Assembly (NCBI GenBank): GCA_017645905.1
Contig: JAGCNO010000081.1
Span: 1 to 52,702, forward strand
Reading direction: 5' to 3'
Source of the DNA: Prevotella sp.
GTDB taxonomy: Bacteria; Bacteroidota; Bacteroidia; Bacteroidales; Bacteroidaceae
DNA: 52,702 nucleotides
The notes under the pieces were generated by a model. It had not been told where the DNA came from, made no database searches, and worked only from the letters and a program-made list of their open reading frames with translations. The position numbers and the translations under genes are program-made. Of this stretch, positions 5,549-14,808 are shown one piece after another (within the stretch, counting starts at the first letter, position 1; the number at the start of each line of letters is the position of its first letter).

Positions 5549-8122
5549 ATGAAGAAACTTACTATTACCTTAGTGGCGCTGGTGGGCCTGACGATGGGCA
5601 CCAGTGCACAGAAGACAGAGGCAACGCCCGGAAGCGCTGCCATCAGTACTGAAGTGAAAGAGTTCAACCTGGCAGGTCCGTTCGCCGTGACTGCGCCGAT
5701 GGCCTTCGATACGGTCGACGTGAAGGGCAAGGCCTTCGACCCGCAGTCGCTGCTTACGGCGGTGAAGCACAACGTGAAGGCAACGACGACCTGCATGGCC
5801 GGACCACTGCCATCGCTGAAGGACAGCAAGTCGGTGGGTGTGCTGTCGTTTTACGTGAACAACACGTCGTTCCTGAACGCAAAGCTCAACGTGAAAGGTC
5901 CGAAGAATCACAAGCTCTTCGTAGACGGCGCTGAGGCCGGACCTGACCTGAAGCTGGCCCCTGAACACCATACCATCGCCATCAAATACCTGGCAGAGCC
6001 AAGCGACTCGGACAGTATCAGGGTGACGATAGAGGAGTTAGGAGTTAAGAGTGAGGAGTTGGGAGTTAACTCTCAACTCTCAACTCCTCACTCCTCACTC
6101 ATAACTCTTAACTCAAAACACCCCTACATGGCCCACGACCTCTTCGACGGGAAGCGTGTGCGGGGTGTGAACCTCTCGCCCGACGGCAAATACCTGGTGG
6201 TCAGCTATCAGACTACCGAGCGTGACGGCAACAGTCGCTGGGACTATGAGCTGATGACTTTCAGCCGTAAGCCCAAAACTGATTATAGTGCATGGCAGTT
6301 GGTGCGCCGACTGTCACATTCGGTGCGATGGATGCCCACTTCCACGGCATGGCTCGAGGAGGAGAAGGAGCAGGGCATTCGAACCCTCTACAAGGTGGAC
6401 CCTGCTACGGGCAACCGCACACGCTGGGCCAGCGGCATGCCCGACGGCAGCTATACCGTCAGCCCCACGGAGGACTATATTATAATTAATGTGGAGGACG
6501 AAGGGCCGAAGGAAGACCCCGATGTCTTCGAGGTGCTGGAGATGGACGACCGTCAGCCCAACTGGCGCAAGCGAACCTACCTCGTTCGCCACGACGTAAG
6601 AACGGGCGTGAACCAGCGCATCACCTTCAGCCCGCGCAACCAGTGGCTCATGGACATCTCGGCAGACGGCAAGAAGCTGCTCGTCGGCACCAGCTACTCA
6701 CGCTTGGAGAAACGCCCCACGGAGGTGTCCGACTACTACATCATGGACGCTCAGACGCTCAAGACCGACACCGTGCTGCGCTGTGAGGGTTTCCTCGGCG
6801 GCGCAGGGTTCTCGCCCGACGGCAGTCAGCTGCTCATCAAGGGCACGCCCGAAGCCTTCAACCGCATCGGCTGCCAACTGCCTGACGACGTGACGCCGAG
6901 CATGACCGAGAACGAACTGTTCCTCTACGACCTTGATGGAGGGGATTTGCAATCCCAGACTAAGAACGTCACCCCGCTGACCAAGGATTTCGACCCCAAC
7001 GTGGATCGTTACGACTGGTCGCATGCCGACGGCAATATCTATTTCTCGGCCGAAGACCGCGACTACGTGCGAATCTACCAGCTGAATCCCAAGACGGGCA
7101 AGATTATCCAGCTGCCCATTGAAGGCGACTACGCCTACCGTTGGGACATGGCTGCCCATGCCCCTGTCCTGGCCTATCTTACTTATAAGACGTTGGAACC
7201 GGCCTCGGCCTACGTGGCAACTCTCAACTCTCAACTCTTAACTCTCAACTCTCAAATTCTTTTTGACGGCATGACCGCCCTCGGCGATGCTGAGGTAGGC
7301 ACCTGTCAGGACTGGAACTACACCAACTCGAAGGGCGACACCGTCTATGGCCGTCTCTACCTGCCAAAGGACTTCGATCCTGCGAAGAAATACCCCATGA
7401 TTGTCTACTACTACGGTGGTTGCTCGCCCGTGAGCCGTTACTTCGAGTCGCCTTACGCCCCGCAATACTGGAACTCTCTCGGCTATGTGGCCTATATCCC
7501 GCAGCCCAGCGGAGCCACCGGCTTCGGCCAGGAATGGGCCTCGCGCCACGTGAACACCGCCGGGCAGGGTCCTGCCGAGGACATCATTGAGGGCGTAAAG
7601 AAGCTGTGCGACGAGAAAACGTTCATCAACCGTGAGAAGATTGGCTGCATGGGTGCCTCCTACGGCGGCTTCATGACGCAGTACCTGCAGACCCAGACCG
7701 ACATCTTCGCCTGTGCCGTCAGCCATGCCGGCATCGCCAACCACACCAGCTACTGGGGCGAAGGCTACTGGGGCTACAACTACAGCGAGGTCTCGATGGC
7801 CAACAGTTATCCCTGGAGCCACCGCAAGCTCTACGTCGACCAGAGTCCGCTCTTCAATGCCGACAAGATTCACACGCCCCTGCTCCTGCTCCACGGCAAT
7901 GCCGACACCAACGTGCCGCTCATCGAGAGCCTTCAGATGTTCACCGCCTTGAAGCTCCTGGGCCGCGAGGTGGCACTCGTAGAGGTGCAGGGCGAGAACC
8001 ATCACATCCTCGACTACAAGAAGCGCGAGAAGTGGCTGGCCACCCAGATGGCCTGGTTCCAGCGCTGGCTAAAGGACGACCCGTCGTGGTGGAACGCCCT
8101 CTACCCGAAGAAGAACCTGTGA
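5549..8122 (+). CDS. Secreted S9-family prolyl peptidase (DPP IV/acylaminoacyl type)
   Basis: An 857-residue protein with a signal peptide (MKKLTITLVALVGLTMGTSAQ). An N-terminal beta-propeller (to about 600) contains NLSPDGKYLVV, ISADGKKLLVG and FSPDGSQLLIKG blades. The C-terminal alpha/beta-hydrolase has the nucleophile Ser704 in GASYGGF, Asp786 in GNADTNVP and His818 in GENHHI. This class releases dipeptides or trims oligopeptides, often after Pro, in the periplasm. Three pieces of repeat DNA lie inside the gene and are translated: a period-7 inverted array (about 6032-6114), a palindrome copy (6938-6956) and a pure period-7 array (7219-7253). The first two fall between propeller blades, so they probably form loops. 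Own promoter box just upstream; a strong hairpin follows the stop. Confidence 0.92.
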   Translation: MKKLTITLVALVGLTMGTSAQKTEATPGSAAISTEVKEFNLAGPFAVTAPMAFDTVDVKGKAFDPQSLLTAVKHNVKATTTCMAGPLPSLKDSKSVGVLSFYVNNTSFLNAKLNVKGPKNHKLFVDGAEAGPDLKLAPEHHTIAIKYLAEPSDSDSIRVTIEELGVKSEELGVNSQLSTPHSSLITLNSKHPYMAHDLFDGKRVRGVNLSPDGKYLVVSYQTTERDGNSRWDYELMTFSRKPKTDYSAWQLVRRLSHSVRWMPTSTAWLEEEKEQGIRTLYKVDPATGNRTRWASGMPDGSYTVSPTEDYIIINVEDEGPKEDPDVFEVLEMDDRQPNWRKRTYLVRHDVRTGVNQRITFSPRNQWLMDISADGKKLLVGTSYSRLEKRPTEVSDYYIMDAQTLKTDTVLRCEGFLGGAGFSPDGSQLLIKGTPEAFNRIGCQLPDDVTPSMTENELFLYDLDGGDLQSQTKNVTPLTKDFDPNVDRYDWSHADGNIYFSAEDRDYVRIYQLNPKTGKIIQLPIEGDYAYRWDMAAHAPVLAYLTYKTLEPASAYVATLNSQLLTLNSQILFDGMTALGDAEVGTCQDWNYTNSKGDTVYGRLYLPKDFDPAKKYPMIVYYYGGCSPVSRYFESPYAPQYWNSLGYVAYIPQPSGATGFGQEWASRHVNTAGQGPAEDIIEGVKKLCDEKTFINREKIGCMGASYGGFMTQYLQTQTDIFACAVSHAGIANHTSYWGEGYWGYNYSEVSMANSYPWSHRKLYVDQSPLFNADKIHTPLLLLHGNADTNVPLIESLQMFTALKLLGREVALVEVQGENHHILDYKKREKWLATQMAWFQRWLKDDPSWWNALYPKKNL
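6032..6114. repeat. Inverted period-7 array inside the S9 peptidase gene
   Basis: GAGGAGTTAGGAGTTAAGAG-type units are followed by their inverted complement (AACTCTCAACTC, CTCACTCATAACTCTTAACTC-like), so the stretch can fold into a long hairpin. It is translated in frame as a Glu/Leu/Ser/Thr-rich insert that interrupts the N-terminal part of the peptidase. Confidence 0.85.
6938..6956 (+). repeat. GGGGATTTGCAATCCC palindrome copy in the S9 peptidase gene
   Basis: GGAGGGGATTTGCAATCCC, read in frame as GGDLQSQ. The same element occurs at 16432, 18942 and 19323 in other genes. Confidence 0.85.
7219..7253 (+). repeat. Period-7 array AACTCTC inside the S9 peptidase gene
   Basis: Five 7-base units (AACTCTC, AACTCTC, AACTCTT, AACTCTC, AACTCTC), translated as LNSQLLTLNSQ-like residues. 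Gain or loss of one unit would shift the frame and truncate the peptidase before its catalytic domain. Confidence 0.9.
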
Positions 8123-8139
8123 TTAATGGGCAAAAATGA

Positions 8140-8172
8140 TGGCACGGGGCGCAGTCGCTGCGGCCCGTGCCA
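8140..8172 (+). terminator. Hairpin between convergent S9 peptidase and the 8235-9293 gene
   Basis: TGGCACGGG (8140-8148) pairs with CCCGTGCCA (8164-8172), and inside it CGCAG pairs with CTGCG around a TCG loop. It is a nearly perfect 14-pair stem just after the S9 stop. There is no long U run on either side, so it may act on both strands with help, or protect the 3' end. Confidence 0.65.
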
Positions 8173-8234
8173 TTCCCCAGGGTAATAACTAAGATCCCAA
8201 ATGAAAAACAGTTTCTTAGAACTGTAAGTTTTTT

Positions 8235-9293
8235 CTATTTCTTAAGCTTCTTTGCCCCGAGCATCAGGAGGTCATAGATGTAGCTGTTTTGGTCGAAATG
8301 GTGGTCGGCCACATCCTCCAATCGGCGGGCAGAGACCTCTCGCTCATCGGCATCGAGTTGGTCGGCGTTCTTGCAGAGGTCAAGGATGATGCTGGCGGCC
8401 ACGACCATGTCCTCGGCAGAATTTTTGTGTGACTTGTTCATCATCTTCTCCGTCAGGAGTCCGAAGAAGCGGTGCCAGTCACTGTTACTCAGGTGCTTGA
8501 TTTTCTTCATGGCCTCGTTCATCCATTCGTCCATGTTGCCCTCGAAGGGGATGTCCTGGGGAGCAACGTTACTGTTGAGTCCATTGCCCTTCGTCCACTC
8601 TTTTTCTAACGATTGGACGAAGAGAGAATCGGGCAGGCCACGCAGTTTCTCCAGACTCTCTGTCAAGTTGGGCAACTGGGATGGCCACGTCACGCTGCCA
8701 TAGTACTGGACAGGCTGGTTGTTATTTGGCTTGCGGCCATAGACGTAGACGAGCTGCGCCTTGATGACGTCTGGATTGTCCGTTTTGCACCACTCGACGG
8801 CGTAGCAGGTACGATAGTCAGGATGCTGTTTGTCGTCATAGTTGGCGATGATGTAGCAGCTGTTTCCCATGCCGCCGATGAGCACTGGCTCGGCGCCCTC
8901 CCTCCAGACGCTCCACTGCCGGCGCTGGCCGAGCATCTTGGAGGCTATGGGGTCGAAGTCCGGTCGCTCTCCGGCGGTCTCAATCTCAGTCATCGTGGCG
9001 TTCTTGCTCTCGCTCTCGAAGGCTTTGTTCAGTTTGTCGATGACGGCACCGTAGTAGTCCTTCTTCACCGTGATGGTGACGACGCTGCTCTCACAAGTGA
9101 TGCCGAGTGTGTCCACGCGTCTTGACGTGTTCTGCATCCCGGTCTTGGTGACTCCGGCGTATTTCTCGACGTCGGCGAACGCTTCCTTGATTTTCTTCTG
9201 TGCCAAGGCTTCCGTCGAGAGTGCCAGCAGGGCTGCGGCTGCGATGATAATGCTTTTTGCTTTCATTGTCGTTTGAGTTTTAAAAGGGTTCAT
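8235..9293 (-). CDS. Secreted protein of the sigma/anti-sigma operon, unknown function
   Basis: A 352-residue exported protein. The signal peptide is MKAKSIIIAAAALLALSTEALA, cleaved before QKKIKEA. The first ATG (9293) overlaps the anti-sigma stop by four bases (ATGA), which favours it as the coupled start; the ATG at 9266 would begin directly at the signal peptide. The mature protein has a mixed N-terminal half (VVTITVKKDYYGAVIDKLNKAF, CYIIANYDDKQHPDYRTCYAVEW) and a helical C-terminal half (EEWMNEAMKKIKHLSNSDWHRFF-like, EDMVVAASIILDLCKN). I do not recognise a named family. Location as the third gene of an ECF sigma operon suggests an envelope function under that sigma factor. Confidence 0.7.
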   Translation of the reverse strand: MNPFKTQTTMKAKSIIIAAAALLALSTEALAQKKIKEAFADVEKYAGVTKTGMQNTSRRVDTLGITCESSVVTITVKKDYYGAVIDKLNKAFESESKNATMTEIETAGERPDFDPIASKMLGQRRQWSVWREGAEPVLIGGMGNSCYIIANYDDKQHPDYRTCYAVEWCKTDNPDVIKAQLVYVYGRKPNNNQPVQYYGSVTWPSQLPNLTESLEKLRGLPDSLFVQSLEKEWTKGNGLNSNVAPQDIPFEGNMDEWMNEAMKKIKHLSNSDWHRFFGLLTEKMMNKSHKNSAEDMVVAASIILDLCKNADQLDADEREVSARRLEDVADHHFDQNSYIYDLLMLGAKKLKK

Positions 9294-9931
9294 ATTTCGA
9301 TGATGTTTCTCTTTTCTATCACTTCGTAGTCGCCCGCCTCGTTACTGACAAGGATAGCGTTGGCAGGTTGTGGTGTAGCGCGGAAGGTGGCCTCGATGAT
9401 GTCGTTACGTACCTCCTGCTCCTCTCGCCGTATGGTTGCCTCACAGTCGGCCAGTATCTGCACGGCACGCTGCACGTTCTCCTCGCTCTGCCAGATGCCG
9501 CTGCCGAGGGTGTCGGGAAGGGAAGCCTGGGGCGTTGGGCGTTTGGGCGTTAGGGGAGTTGAGCGTTTGGGGGAGAGGGACTTGATGGGGGGCATAGGGA
9601 CAGGAACCTGACCCAGTACTGGATCAGCGTTCATGTCCCCTGACCCCTCCTGTAGGGAATTTTGCTTGTTTAATTCCGTATTCAATTCCTCCTCTCCGGG
9701 TGTGACCTGTGCGTACTCCTGGTTATTGGGCATCTCTTCCTTATACAGCATCGTTATGCCTACGCCTGCCAATAGTATCAGACAGGCCGCAGCAGCTGCC
9801 CACCACCAACGTACAACTCGAGGTCTGGGCGAGTCTATCTTCCGCATCACCTGCTCGGTGAAGTCGGGCGGCAACTGCGGCAGTGAAGCCTCGAACGAAG
9901 CCTTCAGTTTATCGTTTCTCTCCTGTTTCAT
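9290..9931 (-). CDS. Anti-sigma-factor-like single-pass membrane protein
   Basis: About 213 residues from the ATG at 9931 (MKQERNDKLK); an ATG four codons earlier is possible. The short cytoplasmic N-terminus (LPQLPPDFTEQVMRKI) is followed by one transmembrane helix (VVRWWWAAAAACLILLAGVGITMLY) and a long periplasmic Gln/Glu/Pro-rich tail ending in a conserved-looking segment (NVQRAVQILADCEATIRREEQ). This is the topology of Bacteroidetes anti-sigma factors: the cytoplasmic part sequesters the ECF sigma and the external part senses. The start overlaps the sigma gene's 3' end by about 23 bases. A period-7/8 repeat (9531-9572) encodes the SPKRSTPLTPKRPTPQ linker in the tail. Confidence 0.75.
   Translation of the reverse strand: MKQERNDKLKASFEASLPQLPPDFTEQVMRKIDSPRPRVVRWWWAAAAACLILLAGVGITMLYKEEMPNNQEYAQVTPGEEELNTELNKQNSLQEGSGDMNADPVLGQVPVPMPPIKSLSPKRSTPLTPKRPTPQASLPDTLGSGIWQSEENVQRAVQILADCEATIRREEQEVRNDIIEATFRATPQPANAILVSNEAGDYEVIEKRNIIEI
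9531..9572. repeat. Degenerate period-7/8 repeat in the anti-sigma gene
   Basis: GCGTTGGGCGTTTGGGCGTTAG-like units about 8 bases long encode an alternating KRSTPLTPKRPTP linker in the periplasmic tail. Confidence 0.6.
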
Positions 9932-10493
9932 GTTCCCTTGCAATGATGTATTGACAGAGTTTCTTCCTGATGCGATACAGACGGGTGGCCAGCGTGCCGG
10001 CGTCTGTATCGGTAACGAGGGCGATGTCGGCGAGCGACTGCTGCTCGAAGTAGAACTGCTGCACGAGCAGACGCTCCGTGGGCGGCAAATGATGGATGGC
10101 CTGAGTGAGCAGCTGTATGCGACGGTCGTCGTCAGTCTCCATCACAAGTTCAGCCTCTTCGTCGGGTATAGCCTGGAGTGTCTGCTCATCTGTTTCAAGC
10201 CATACGACGGGGTTGCGGCGCAGATGGTCGAGACAAAGCCGGTAGGCTATGCAGCGAAGCCAGGTGTAGAACAGGCTGCGCCCCGGGTCGTACTGCCCCA
10301 GCTGGCTGTAAGCCTTGACGAAACAGTCCTGTGACAGTTCCTCGGCATCCTCACGGCGTGCCACCATCGTGGCAACGAAGGCGAAGAGCCGCGTCCCATA
10401 ACGGTCGACCAGCAAGGCATAGTCCGCCCTGTGCCCGTAGCATAGCACCCTGTCAATGATTTCCTGGTCTGTCTCGTCGCTTTGTCTCATCAC
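9909..10493 (-). CDS. ECF RNA polymerase sigma factor (sigma-70 family)
   Basis: A 194-residue sigma factor with only regions 2 and 4. Region 2 is about residues 25-95: LVDRYGTRLFAFVATMVARR, AEELSQDCFVKAYSQL, and the -10-binding SLFYTWLRCIAYRLCLDHLRR. Region 4 is about 133-185: LPPTERLLVQQFYFEQQSLADIALVTDTDAGTLATRLYRIRKKL, a helix-turn-helix for the -35 element. It is expected to direct transcription of an envelope-stress regulon and probably of its own operon (sigma, anti-sigma, secreted protein). The upstream region lacks a TTTG/TAnnTTTG promoter, which fits self-activation but does not prove it. Confidence 0.92.
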   Translation of the reverse strand: MMRQSDETDQEIIDRVLCYGHRADYALLVDRYGTRLFAFVATMVARREDAEELSQDCFVKAYSQLGQYDPGRSLFYTWLRCIAYRLCLDHLRRNPVVWLETDEQTLQAIPDEEAELVMETDDDRRIQLLTQAIHHLPPTERLLVQQFYFEQQSLADIALVTDTDAGTLATRLYRIRKKLCQYIIAREHETGEKR

Positions 10494-10568
10494 TTACATA
10501 TACGGCATAATCCGGCAGACATTACACGGCTTAACTTTTTTTACGGATTTTGCTACGGCCCTGAAGGG

Positions 10569-10675
10569 AAAAAGCCGTTCTTTCCATTCGAATAAGCCGT
10601 TCTTTCGATGGGAAAAAGCCGTTCATTCCATTCGAATAAGCCGTTTTTTCGATAGGAAAAAGCCGTTCTTTCTCC
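10569..10675 (+). repeat. 22-base repeat array 2 (GCCGTTCTTTC family)
   Basis: Five 22-base units starting at 10569, 10591, 10613, 10635 and 10657. They alternate strictly between AAAAAGCC- and AATAAGCC-headed units and between CATTCG and GAT(G/A)GG spacers. The last ends GCCGTTCTTTCTCC. Confidence 0.9.
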
Positions 10676-10694
10676 GAGAGGCGTAGTCTGAGGA

Positions 10695-10737
10695 CTACAA
10701 AGCCCCGGCTCGCATTTTGCAAGTCGGGGCTTTGTAG
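10695..10737 (-). terminator. Perfect 13-pair hairpin downstream of malic enzyme
   Basis: CTACAAAGCCCCG (10695-10707) pairs fully with CGGGGCTTTGTAG (10725-10737) around a 17-base loop, about 50 bases after the malic enzyme stop. It lacks a U tract on either strand. A smaller hairpin, GTAGTC/GACTAC (10683-10698), shares the first arm, so the two cannot form together. Confidence 0.6.
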
Positions 10738-10788
10738 CGTGTAGCGGGTCTGGTGGCTGTCCCCCCAAAACTGCTCTCAAGCCTTATG

Positions 10789-13086
10789 TTAGTGCACGAT
10801 TGCCCTTCCTACGATTTTGTCGACGTAGGCATCGATGGTGGCGACGGCTACGATGTTGACGACATCGCGAACGGAGGCTCCAAAGTCGACAAAGTGAATG
10901 GCTTTGTTGAGTCCCATCTGAATGGGGCCGATGATTTCCGCATCGGCACCGAGCACCTGGAGCATCTTGTAGGACGAGCGTGCCGAGGTGAGATTGGGGA
11001 AGACGAGGGTGTTCACGTCCTTGCCGAAAAGGCGGGAGAAGGGATACTGCTGGTCGCGCAATTCGCGGTCGAGGGCAAAGCCTATCTGCATCTCGCCGTC
11101 GATGGCCATGTCGGGATAGAGGCGGTGCATCTCTTCGACGGCACGACGCACTTTCTGCGCCCCGTCGCTCTGCGAGGAGCCGAAGTTGGAGTGGGAAATC
11201 ATGGAGATGACAGGCTTCTCGTTGAAGAAGCGCACGGCGGTGCTGGCGAGCTTGGCAATGTCGACGAGGGTGTCGGTGTCGGGGTTCTCGTTGACCAGCG
11301 TGTCGGCGATGTAGATGGTGCCGCGTGGCGAGTTAATGATGTGCATGGCGCCGAAGTGCTTGAACTCCGGACGTATGCCGATGACCTCCTTAACCACCTT
11401 GACGGTGTTGGAATATTTCGTGTAGAGGCCGGTGATATAAGCGTCGGCCTCGCCCGTCTCGACCATCATCATGCCGAAGTAGTTGCGCTCGAACATCTTG
11501 TCGTTGGCCTCCTGGAAGGTGTAGCCGTCGCGCTGACGTTTCTCGGCGAGGATGCGGGCATAGCGCTCACGGCGCTCCTGCTCGGAGGGATGGCGCAGGT
11601 TGACAATCTCGATGCCCTCCAAGGAGAGGTCGAGTTCCTTTGCCATCTTCATGATGACTTCATCGTTACCCAGCAGGATGGGATAGCAGATGCCCTCGGA
11701 GCGTGCCTGTACGGCTGCACGGAGCATGGTGGGGTGGACAGCCTCGGCGAATACCACGCGCTGCGGGTGCTTACGGGCGGTGTCGTAGAGTATCTGTGTG
11801 AGCTTCGTCTCCTGACCTAAAAGCAGCGACAGAGATTTCTTGTAGGCATCCCAGTCTGTGATGGTCTTACGGGCCACGCCGCTGTCGATGGCGGCCTTGG
11901 CCACGGCGGCACTCACCTCTGAGATAAGGCGGGGGTCGACGGGTTTCGGGATGAAATAATCGCGGCCGAACTTCAGGTTGTTGACCTTGTAGACATCGTT
12001 CACCACGTCGGGCACGGGCTGCTTGGCCAGGTCGGCGATGGCATGGACGGCGGCGAGCTTCATCTCCTCGTTGATGGCCCGGGCATGGACGTCGAGAGCG
12101 CCTCGGAAGATGTAGGGGAAGCCTATGACGTTGTTAATCTGGTTAGGATAGTCGGTGCGGCCCGTCGACATAAGCACGTCGGGACGGGCATCCATAGCGT
12201 CCTCGTAAGAAATCTCAGGAACAGGGTTGGCCAGGGCGAAGATGACGGGGTTGGGAGCCATCGAGCGCACCATGTCCTTGGTGAGCACGTTGCCCTTGGA
12301 AAGGCCTACGAAGACATCGGCACCCTTCACAGCCTCCTCCAAAGTGCTGATGTCGCGGCGCGAGGTGGCAAAGAAACGTTTCTGCTCGTTCAAGTCTTCT
12401 CGGGCAGCAGAGATGACACCCTTGGAGTCGAGCATCACGATATTCTCCTTCTGGGCACCGATGGCCATGTAGAGTTTTGTGCAAGAAATGGCAGCAGCAC
12501 CTGCGCCGTTGACAACAATCTGCACCTGAGTGATGTCCTTGCCGATAACCTCCAGTGCGTTCTTCAGTCCGGCAGCAGAGATAATGGCAGTGCCGTGCTG
12601 GTCGTCGTGCATCACGGGGATATCGAGCGTCTTCTTCAGCCTGTCCTCGATGTAGAAGCACTCCGGAGCCTTGATGTCCTCGAGGTTGATGCCGCCAAAG
12701 GTGGGAGCAATGCGCTCCACGGCCTCGCAGAACTTCTCCGGGTCTTTCTCGTTGACCTCGATGTCGAACACGTCGATGCCGCCGTAGATCTTGAACAGCA
12801 GACCCTTTCCCTCCATGACGGGCTTGCCAGCCTCAGCGCCTATATCGCCAAGTCCAAGCACTGCGGTGCCGTTAGAGATGACGGCCACGAGGTTACCCTT
12901 GTCGGTGTACTGATAGGCATCGTCGGGATTCTCCTGAATCTCTAAGCAGGGATAGGCCACGCCAGGAGAGTAGGCCAGACTTAAATCGGTTTGTGTACGG
13001 TAAGCCTTCGTGGGCTTCACCTCAATCTTTCCTGGTCTGCCACTCTTATGATATTCGAGTGCGGCCTCTTTCGTAATCTTTACCAT
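10789..13086 (-). CDS. maeB: NADP-dependent malic enzyme with C-terminal phosphotransacetylase-like domain
   Basis: A 764-residue protein from the ATG at 13086 ([13 protein letters not shown]); the frame is open further upstream into the neighbouring gene but that extension has no malic enzyme homology. Residues 1-430 are malic enzyme: [35 protein letters not shown], a Rossmann [12 protein letters not shown] and [10 protein letters not shown]. Residues 440-764 match phosphate acetyltransferase ([50 protein letters not shown]), a part that in MaeB enzymes is regulatory and lacks its own activity. It decarboxylates malate to pyruvate with NADPH formation. Five bases separate it from the carbonic anhydrase gene, which could supply or remove the bicarbonate/CO2 of the reaction. 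Confidence 0.95.
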   Translation of the reverse strand: MVKITKEAALEYHKSGRPGKIEVKPTKAYRTQTDLSLAYSPGVAYPCLEIQENPDDAYQYTDKGNLVAVISNGTAVLGLGDIGAEAGKPVMEGKGLLFKIYGGIDVFDIEVNEKDPEKFCEAVERIAPTFGGINLEDIKAPECFYIEDRLKKTLDIPVMHDDQHGTAIISAAGLKNALEVIGKDITQVQIVVNGAGAAAISCTKLYMAIGAQKENIVMLDSKGVISAAREDLNEQKRFFATSRRDISTLEEAVKGADVFVGLSKGNVLTKDMVRSMAPNPVIFALANPVPEISYEDAMDARPDVLMSTGRTDYPNQINNVIGFPYIFRGALDVHARAINEEMKLAAVHAIADLAKQPVPDVVNDVYKVNNLKFGRDYFIPKPVDPRLISEVSAAVAKAAIDSGVARKTITDWDAYKKSLSLLLGQETKLTQILYDTARKHPQRVVFAEAVHPTMLRAAVQARSEGICYPILLGNDEVIMKMAKELDLSLEGIEIVNLRHPSEQERRERYARILAEKRQRDGYTFQEANDKMFERNYFGMMMVETGEADAYITGLYTKYSNTVKVVKEVIGIRPEFKHFGAMHIINSPRGTIYIADTLVNENPDTDTLVDIAKLASTAVRFFNEKPVISMISHSNFGSSQSDGAQKVRRAVEEMHRLYPDMAIDGEMQIGFALDRELRDQQYPFSRLFGKDVNTLVFPNLTSARSSYKMLQVLGADAEIIGPIQMGLNKAIHFVDFGASVRDVVNIVAVATIDAYVDKIVGRAIVH

Positions 13087-13091
13087 AATGG

Positions 13092-13610
13092 TTATGCTTG
13101 TGTTGTGTCTTGTTTCATGTACTCCTTGGCGTACTCCACGTAGTGGGCTGCGTTGTCGGTCTGGCCTGGCCGTGTGGGTTTGAGATACTTTGCCGGCACA
13201 CCCCCCCAAATCTCATGAGCGCCTACCTTAGTATTCTGGAGCACAAGCGCTCCGGCAGCCACAATAGCACCCTCGCCTATCTCGCAACCGTCGAGCAGCG
13301 TGGCGCCCATACCGATAAGTGCACCGTCGTGGATGGTGCAGGCATGAACAGTCACATTGTGACCAATGGTCACGTCAGAACCAATGTGGGTAGGGCCGGT
13401 GTCATGCGTGACATGGACGCAGGAGCCGTCTTGTACGTTAGTACGGTCTCCGATAGTAATAGGGGCCACGTCGCCGCGCACCACGGCATTGAACCATACG
13501 GAGCAGTTGTCGCCCATGGTGACATCGCCCACGATGGTTGCATTCTCACTAAAATAGCAGTCGCGGCCCCAACGCGGCGACATGCCTTTATAGGATTTGA
13601 TTAAAGCCAT
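13092..13610 (-). CDS. Gamma-class carbonic anhydrase family protein
   Basis: A 172-residue left-handed beta-helix protein with hexapeptide repeats (TIVGDVTMGDNCSVWFNAVVRGDVAPITIGD). The gamma-CA hallmarks are present: Arg45 and Asp47 (VVRGDVAPI), Gln60 (RTNVQDG) and zinc-ligand His residues in VHVTHD (His66/His69) and GHNVTVH (His84, His89). It is predicted to be a trimeric zinc enzyme that interconverts CO2 and bicarbonate, though some family members are inactive or act on CoA thioesters. It sits between the phosphatase gene (27-base gap) and malic enzyme (5-base gap), a context that supports CO2 handling. Confidence 0.9.
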   Translation of the reverse strand: MALIKSYKGMSPRWGRDCYFSENATIVGDVTMGDNCSVWFNAVVRGDVAPITIGDRTNVQDGSCVHVTHDTGPTHIGSDVTIGHNVTVHACTIHDGALIGMGATLLDGCEIGEGAIVAAGALVLQNTKVGAHEIWGGVPAKYLKPTRPGQTDNAAHYVEYAKEYMKQDTTQA

Positions 13611-13637
13611 TGTTGCTTAAGGGAAGTGAAAGGGAAG

Positions 13638-14804
13638 TTACTCTAACCTCTTCAGGGCCAGGATGGTGATATCATCGCTCTGCTCGGCCTCTCCGGCAAA
13701 GTCTCGCACACCCTTCAGGAGGCCGTCGATGGTCTGACGGCAACTCTGTCCTGCAAACTGGGAAAGGGTATCCATCATCCGCGTCTCACCATACTCCTCC
13801 AATGTAGTGTTCACGGCCTCGGTGACGCCATCGGTGTAGAGCAGCAACGTCTCGCCCTTGCCGAGGGCCATCTCGCCTCCCTTATAGTTCAAGCCGTCGA
13901 GGGCACCCACAATAAAATTGGGCTCGACTTTCATCAGCTCCGTGCGTCCGTCGGCGTGCATAATACAAGGGGCATTGTGGCCTCCGTTGCAATAGCGGAG
14001 CTGTCCCGTCGTCACATTATAGATGCCGTAGAACACAGTGACAAACATATTGTTGGCCGACTCCATGCACAGCAGCTCGTTGGCCTTGCGTAGGCACTCC
14101 TCGGGCAACACGCCCTGTGTACCAATGGCCCGGATGAGCGTTCGGCTGACAGCCATAAAGATGGCTGCCGGGATGCCCTTTCCGCTGACATCGGCCATAA
14201 CCACACCGATGTGCTCCGCATCAATGCGGAAGAAGTCGTAGAAGTCACCGCCCACATCCTTCGCCGGAATCATCAGCGCGGCGAGGTCCATCACGTCGCT
14301 GTTCTCGGGGAACGGCGGGAACACTCGTGGCAGGATGGCCTGCTGAATCTCACCGGCCACGGCCAGGTCGCCCTTGAGGTCTTCTAACTGTGCATGCTCG
14401 CGCTGCGTTTGGCGGATGTACTCTATCTGCTTGATAGCCTTCTCAATGGTAATGCTCAGGTCTTCGAGGTCAATGGGCTTGGTGGCAAAATCGAAGGCAC
14501 CGTTGTTCATCGCCTGGCGGATATTGCCCATGTCGCCGTATGCCGATACCATGATGACGCGCAGGGCAGGATTCCGCATCTCATTGATACGGGCCAGGAG
14601 CGTCAGACCGTCCATCTCAGGCATATTGATGTCAGAGAGCACAATCTCAATGTCGGGATGGCGGAGCATCATCGTCAGCGCCTCCAGCCCGTTATGGGCA
14701 AAGACAAACTCATATTCGCCCTTGCGAATCTTGCGGCGGAAATATTGGGTGAGCAGCAGCTCGAGATCCATCTCGTCGTCTACGCTCAGAATCTTTACCG
14801 GCAT
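13638..14804 (-). CDS. Response regulator fused to SpoIIE/RsbU-type PP2C phosphatase
   Basis: A 388-residue cytoplasmic protein. Residues 1-125 are a receiver domain: acidic pocket Asp9-Asp10 (LSVDDEMD), phosphoacceptor Asp58 (VLSDINMPEMDG) and the conserved Lys in ATKPID. A coiled linker (IEYIRQTQREHAQLEDLKGDLAVAGEIQQAIL) leads to a PP2C-type SpoIIE domain with metal-site motifs KDVGGDFYDFF, VMADVSGKGIPAA, YCNGGHNAP, LLLYTDGVTEA and EQSDDITILAL. Such proteins dephosphorylate an anti-sigma-antagonist after the receiver is phosphorylated. No partner kinase or anti-sigma antagonist is in this window. Confidence 0.92.
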   Translation of the reverse strand: MPVKILSVDDEMDLELLLTQYFRRKIRKGEYEFVFAHNGLEALTMMLRHPDIEIVLSDINMPEMDGLTLLARINEMRNPALRVIMVSAYGDMGNIRQAMNNGAFDFATKPIDLEDLSITIEKAIKQIEYIRQTQREHAQLEDLKGDLAVAGEIQQAILPRVFPPFPENSDVMDLAALMIPAKDVGGDFYDFFRIDAEHIGVVMADVSGKGIPAAIFMAVSRTLIRAIGTQGVLPEECLRKANELLCMESANNMFVTVFYGIYNVTTGQLRYCNGGHNAPCIMHADGRTELMKVEPNFIVGALDGLNYKGGEMALGKGETLLLYTDGVTEAVNTTLEEYGETRMMDTLSQFAGQSCRQTIDGLLKGVRDFAGEAEQSDDITILALKRLE

Positions 14805-14808
14805 AATA

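Larger units (their letters stand above)
10494..10788. other. Intergenic region with repeat array 2 and two overlapping hairpins
   Basis: Between the sigma gene's start and the malic enzyme's stop (both minus). Contents: a 22-base array (10569-10675), then two hairpins that share one arm (10683-10698 and 10695-10737). No gene is supported; the short frames across the array are repeat translations. Confidence 0.7.

Noticed and set aside
10753-11820. 355-codon plus-strand frame opposite malic enzyme
   Set aside because: Shadow frame of the phosphotransacetylase-like domain; composition is Val/Gly/Asp-rich as typical for such shadows.
13087-13209. N-terminal extension of malic enzyme
   Set aside because: It overlaps the carbonic anhydrase gene and has no malic enzyme homology; the ATG at 13086 fits the family start.
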